Below, piece after piece: positions 30,329-33,256 of a DNA stretch of 33,256 nucleotides. The stretch covers positions 1 through 33,256 of the forward strand of contig LVLI01000675.1 in assembly GCA_001687465.1 (NCBI GenBank), read 5' to 3'. The notes beneath the pieces are model-generated. The model searched no databases. It worked only from the letters and a program-made list of their open reading frames with translations, and was not told the DNA's origin. Every line of letters starts with the position of its first letter. Position 1 is the first letter of the stretch. Position numbers and translations under genes: made by a program. This stretch comes from Halocafeteria seosinensis (lineage: Eukaryota > Sar > Bigyra > Bicosoecida).

Positions 30329-31810
30329 ATGGCTTCTCAGAACCACGGCCCCACTGCCGGTGGAGGTGCACATGGCAGTGGTATCGATCCGAAAAATGTC
30401 CCGGCTTGTTTGAAAGCTATTAAGCCTTATGTCTCCCGCGGAGCCGAGCTGGAAAATATGGCTTTACGAGCCCCGGGCAAAATGGATTATCAACAGCGAG
30501 CAGCGTATTACTGCTACCTACACGCGCTAGAGACAGGCCTAGAGAAGATGAAGAGCTTTGAGAAGGGTCCGGAAGCGCAGGAAGTACGTACTGAATGTCT
30601 TTCCGATTCCATATCAGACCCAGCCTCATATCCTTCACGCGCCGACAGGCTGAGAATTACCTCCTATCAGTGATGGATGCCTTGGAGAAAGAGAAGGAAA
30701 CACTTAATATTTCAGAAGATGACAAGCAAGACGATGCAGTAAGTATTTTGATAACTGACTGCATGCTTTGGATGTCTCTTGTCAATAGTGGTTTCGGGTG
30801 TGCACTTATGGCAGGAGATTGTGAAGTCCAACGCACTCAGAGCCTTCAAGAACGCTGACAACCAGCTACGGGAAGGTAATGCGGATAAGTAAGAAATGTT
30901 CGAAAAATGTGGTATGAAGTCTGCGTTAAGTGTCTCTACTACGCCTATTTCCAGCAAGACGGCACGGGGCTTCTATATTGCATCAAACTTTTTCGATATC
31001 CTAGGAGGAATGGAGTGTTCAAGTGTCATACCAAATGTGAGCTGATCATGTTGTGTTGCTGATAATCAGAAGAACAGCAACAGTGGAATTGTCGCTTTGG
31101 ATGTTACAGTTTGAAGAAATGAAGAAATATGCCAAGTACTATGCTCTTCACATTAATGAATGCATACGATCAGGGACACAGCCGAGTCTCGTAAGCTCAC
31201 AAGCTTGTACTGCAGGTTCCAGTGACGCCAGATTATCCGGACTCGTACCTGTTTACACTCTATGCAGCCTAATGATGAAGTGGGAGGGGAGACTGAAGAT
31301 GTGAATATGGACGGAAAGTATGAGGACAGAAATGGCCAATCGACGGATGCGGCGGTACCGCCCCCTGAGGAAGACGAAGACATGCCTTCTGCCGCAAGCG
31401 ACTCTATGCATGCATACAAACCATCCAGTGGTGGATCCAATCACAAGCCTGGAAATGGAATGAATCGCAGTAGTAGTCGCAAGAGAGCAGAGGAATCACA
31501 CCATGGGGAAGGACAGGAGCCGTCCTTCTTTTCAAGTCTTCTGAAGAAGCGCGAAGACCAGCCAGCATTAGCGACGGAAGAATCTGCCGTACTAAGCACA
31601 ACTGTTAAGTTCCACGATGACAAACTGCATGACGCATGGGAGCTCGCACGTTTTGGTCTCAGGGCAATGGAAGTAAGTAGGGGCGATTTGCTTGCGGTCT
31701 GTAGCAAGGTTTCCGACTTAGGAATGGTGTTCCTCGGTTGTCGTATATCACAGACTGGTGACAAGGAGTCTGCAAGAGAATACTTGCAGAAGAGCTTAGG
31801 TTACTTATAA
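30329..31810 (+). CDS. VTA1/LIP5, Vps4 cofactor in the ESCRT pathway
   Basis: Seven exons at 30329-30583, 30649-30738, 30815-30888, 30955-31036, 31110-31190, 31268-31672 and 31754-31810 encode 347 residues. VTA1 binds Vps4 ATPase and ESCRT-III, stimulating filament disassembly at endosomes. The N-terminal tandem MIT-like region (about 15-195) shows YQQRAAYYCYLHALETGLE, then NALRAFKNADNQL, TARGFYIASNFFDIL and MKKYAKYYALHINECIRSGTQPS, all close to the family pattern. A linker of about 100 residues is acidic and Ser-rich. The C-terminal dimerisation/Vps4-binding helices are DKLHDAWELARFGLRAMETGDKESAREYLQKSLGYL. The junction at 31672/31754 is fixed by this match. Exon 6 starts at 31268, because a nearer acceptor would leave an intron of about 25 nt. 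The ATG is the first in frame. Its 3' end faces the rDNA. Confidence 0.88.
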
Positions 31811-31916
31811 GTGAGTAGCTTCGCTGAAAGTGGCGTGTCAAAGTAGGCATGGGGTAGATTTCCTTATTTTTTTATTTTTAATTTTTTTTTTTTTGTTTTG
31901 GTTTTTGTTTTTTTTT

Positions 31917-31993
31917 AAACCTCCGAATGGTTAAGGAAGAAAACCTTTACCCCCGTACTTAATCGTACCCTCATTACAACTCGAACAAGCTGC
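31917..31993. repeat. Spacer repeat A, copy 1
   Basis: Begins at the end of a T tract with TTTAAAC, then GGTTAAGGAAGAAAACC, then CTTAATCGTACCCTC, ending near AAGCTGC. It is almost identical to 32031-32106, which also follows a T tract. Confidence 0.8.
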
Positions 31994-32030
31994 AATCGCA
32001 CCACCGTTGAGACTCTTTTTTTTTTTTTTT

Positions 32031-32106
32031 AAACCCCCGGATGGTTAAGGAAGAAAACCTTTACTCCGTACTTAATCGTACCCTCATTACAACTCGAACA
32101 AGCTGC
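32031..32106. repeat. Spacer repeat A, copy 2
   Basis: About 76 bp, differing from copy 1 by only a few substitutions and small indels near its start and centre. It also follows an uninterrupted T run, so the T tract belongs to the repeat unit. Confidence 0.8.
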
Positions 32107-32244
32107 TGAAGTAGGGATACTCCTGGCTCACACACGAAGAAAACCTTTACCCCCTCGTCAACACACCTCTGCCCTGAGAGTCATGGGGTAGTGAACGAAA
32201 TGTGAAAAAAATGTTGTGTGAAATTTTCGCAGCCCACAGTCCCA

Positions 32245-32315
32245 CGCACACGCACACACACACATAGACAAGTATGAACCGGGTTTTTTGTTGCAAGCAT
32301 TTTATATATATATAT
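32245..32315. repeat. CA and TA microsatellites
   Basis: A CA-rich run (32245-32264) is followed 37 bp later by an alternating TA tract (32302-32315). Both lie in the rDNA spacer and are probably length-variable. Confidence 0.7.
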
Positions 32316-32372
32316 GTGCTTTTTTTTTGTTTTTTTTTAAAACCCATTACTTATGGAAACGTGTCAAACACA

Positions 32373-32430
32373 CAAACAAAGCATGGGGAAGTGTAAGTTG
32401 ACAAGATGGGGAACTTCAGGAACGCGAGAA
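32373..32430. repeat. Spacer repeat B, copy 1
   Basis: Begins CAAACAAAGCATGGGG, then TTGACAAGATGGGGAA and TTCAGGAAC. It matches 32619-32672. A related flanking stretch (CAACACAC then GTCA-GGGG-AGTGAAC) occurs at 32153-32202 and 32457-32522, so the spacer is built from a larger degenerate unit. Confidence 0.7.
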
Positions 32431-32529
32431 TAAAATGGCTGAAATATTTAATATAACCTCGCCAACACACGGTACACTTGTGCCAACCCTGCCTTGAAAG
32501 TCACGGGGAAGTGAACAAAAAATGAATTA

Positions 32530-32594
32530 AATCCGCGGATGGTTAAGGCAGAAAACCTGTACTCCATACATGTACTTAATCGTACCCTCATTAT
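32530..32594. repeat. Spacer repeat A, copy 3 (diverged)
   Basis: Shares GGATGGTTAAGG, GAAAACCTGTACTCC and CTTAATCGTACCCTCATTA with copies 1 and 2, but lacks the T tract and the right-hand end. Confidence 0.7.
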
Positions 32595-32618
32595 AAGCGG
32601 CGGACTCACAACACCGAC

Positions 32619-32672
32619 AAACAAAGCATGGGGCAGTGCAAGATTGACAAGATGGGGAAATTCAGGAACATT
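32619..32672. repeat. Spacer repeat B, copy 2
   Basis: Second copy of the element at 32373-32430, with about half a dozen differences. It lies 85 bp from the rRNA 3' end. Confidence 0.7.
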
Positions 32673-32756
32673 AGATATTGTGAGGAAAACCTCAAAAAAT
32701 CTGTCTGAAAAAGAATTTCGATAAGTTTTGTTGACAAGTTACTCGAAATTGTCAAC

Positions 32757-33124
32757 ACAAATCGGAAAATGGAAGGCTTAATCTCAGCGGATCGTAAGGC
32801 AAGCTTACTCTCGCGCTTACAATACCCCATCTCAGGAAAGTCGTCTACAATAGATTTATCTTCCCGGATAGTGCCAGTTGATATGCTGGTAGGATCCAGG
32901 GGCTTCCTCTTCGAGAGAGGAAACCCTATTGTCACTCCCGTCTTATCCGGTCAGGTAAAATATCGTCGCTTATCAGCTCGGATTCTGGCTTAGAGGCGTT
33001 CAGCCATAATCCTACACATGATAGCTTCGCGGCACTGCCTGTTCAGGCAACCGCATGAACCAATTATGTGACCCAACGGTTCCTCTCGTACTGAGTTGGA
33101 TTACTGTCGCGACAACGGTCTCAT

Positions 33125-33179
<55 letters not shown>

Positions 33180-33256
33180 ATTAGCGGGTGAACAATCCGA
33201 CACTTACCCTCTTCTGCGGGGGTATGATAGGAAGAGCCGACATCGAAGAATCAAAA
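32757..33256 (-). rRNA. Large-subunit (25S/28S) rRNA, 3' end, truncated by the window edge
   Basis: The reverse complement reads through the conserved LSU 3' domain. It includes GGGAACGTGAGCTGGGTT and ACCGTCGTGAGACAGGTTAG, then the sarcin-ricin loop AGTACGAGAGGAACC (33093-33079), then CCTGAACAGGCAGTGCCGCG. It ends with GATCCGCTGAGATTAAGCC and GATTTGT, which equals the mature yeast 25S terminus. I therefore place the 3' end at about 32757. Transcription runs leftwards towards the VTA1 gene. The 5' part lies beyond the window. The sequence is eukaryotic, not organellar. Confidence 0.95.

Larger units (their letters stand above)
31811..32756. other. rDNA downstream spacer, non-coding, T-rich with degenerate repeats
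   Basis: This 0.95-kb spacer lies between the VTA1 stop and the rRNA 3' end. It contains long T tracts (about 31865-31916, 32015-32030 and 32321-32338), three copies of one repeat and paired copies of others, listed separately. Seen from the rRNA strand the tracts are A-rich. No coding frame is supported. Confidence 0.65.

Noticed and set aside
4966-31810. A functional cluster of lipid and membrane genes
   Set aside because: Several genes concern membranes, but orientations are mixed, unrelated genes intervene and no shared promoter motif was found. Chance grouping is adequate.
1-33256. CRISPR arrays, insertion sequences or bacterial operons
   Set aside because: No spaced direct repeats of CRISPR form and no transposase were seen. 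The genes have spliceosomal introns, so the DNA is eukaryotic nuclear.

Overview
The window is nuclear DNA from a compact, intron-rich eukaryote, most likely a unicellular protist. I recognise eleven conserved protein-coding genes, plus one coiled-coil protein I cannot name and one doubtful, frame-broken basic protein at the left end. The right end is the 3' part of a large-subunit rRNA gene. Most introns can be placed by restoring family motifs across the junction: almost all are 59-77 nt, with GTAAG or GTACGT donors and pyrimidine-CAG acceptors. A TORC2-specific SIN1 protein and an anoctamin argue against land plants and green algae. Frequent GTACGT donors fit a stramenopile such as an oomycete, but this is a weak guess and a red alga or other protist is not excluded.

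Layout, left to right: doubtful basic protein (-); SIN1/AVO1 of TORC2 (+, five exons); HMCES/SRAP abasic-site DNA-protein crosslinker (+, eight exons); sterol-glucosyltransferase-like enzyme with an N-terminal membrane domain (-, seven exons); transcription-type cyclin (+, one exon); coiled-coil protein (+, five exons); complex I NDUFA3/B9-like subunit (-, three exons); lipin phosphatidate phosphatase (+, four exons, about 1,628 residues); anoctamin/TMEM16 (-, nine exons, about 1,662 residues); a 0.7 kb gap with GC-rich hairpins and an unexplained short open frame; DHHC palmitoyltransferase (-, six exons); double-WW protein (+); RRN7/TAF1B Pol I factor (-, one exon); VTA1/LIP5 ESCRT-III/Vps4 cofactor (+, seven exons); an rDNA downstream spacer with degenerate repeats; and LSU rRNA (-).

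Genes are packed closely. Two convergent pairs have stop codons only 38 bp (HMCES and glucosyltransferase) and 48 bp (lipin and anoctamin) apart, so their 3' UTRs must overlap. Divergent pairs share 0.2-0.7 kb upstream regions, one of which holds a perfect 9-bp-arm palindrome. Several products act on membranes or lipids (sterol glycosylation, phosphatidate dephosphorylation, lipid scrambling or ion transport, protein palmitoylation, ESCRT recycling), but nothing shows that they are co-regulated.

The most unusual points are: the DHHC enzyme, in which both cysteines missing from the cysteine-rich domain belong to the same predicted zinc site; the anoctamin, which lacks two conserved calcium-site glutamates and carries a disordered N-terminus of about 660 residues; the glucosyltransferase fused to a polytopic membrane region; the lipin, whose catalytic HAD fold is split by an insert of about 150 residues; and the hairpin-plus-open-frame segment at 23.9-24.25 kb, which does not look like its surroundings.
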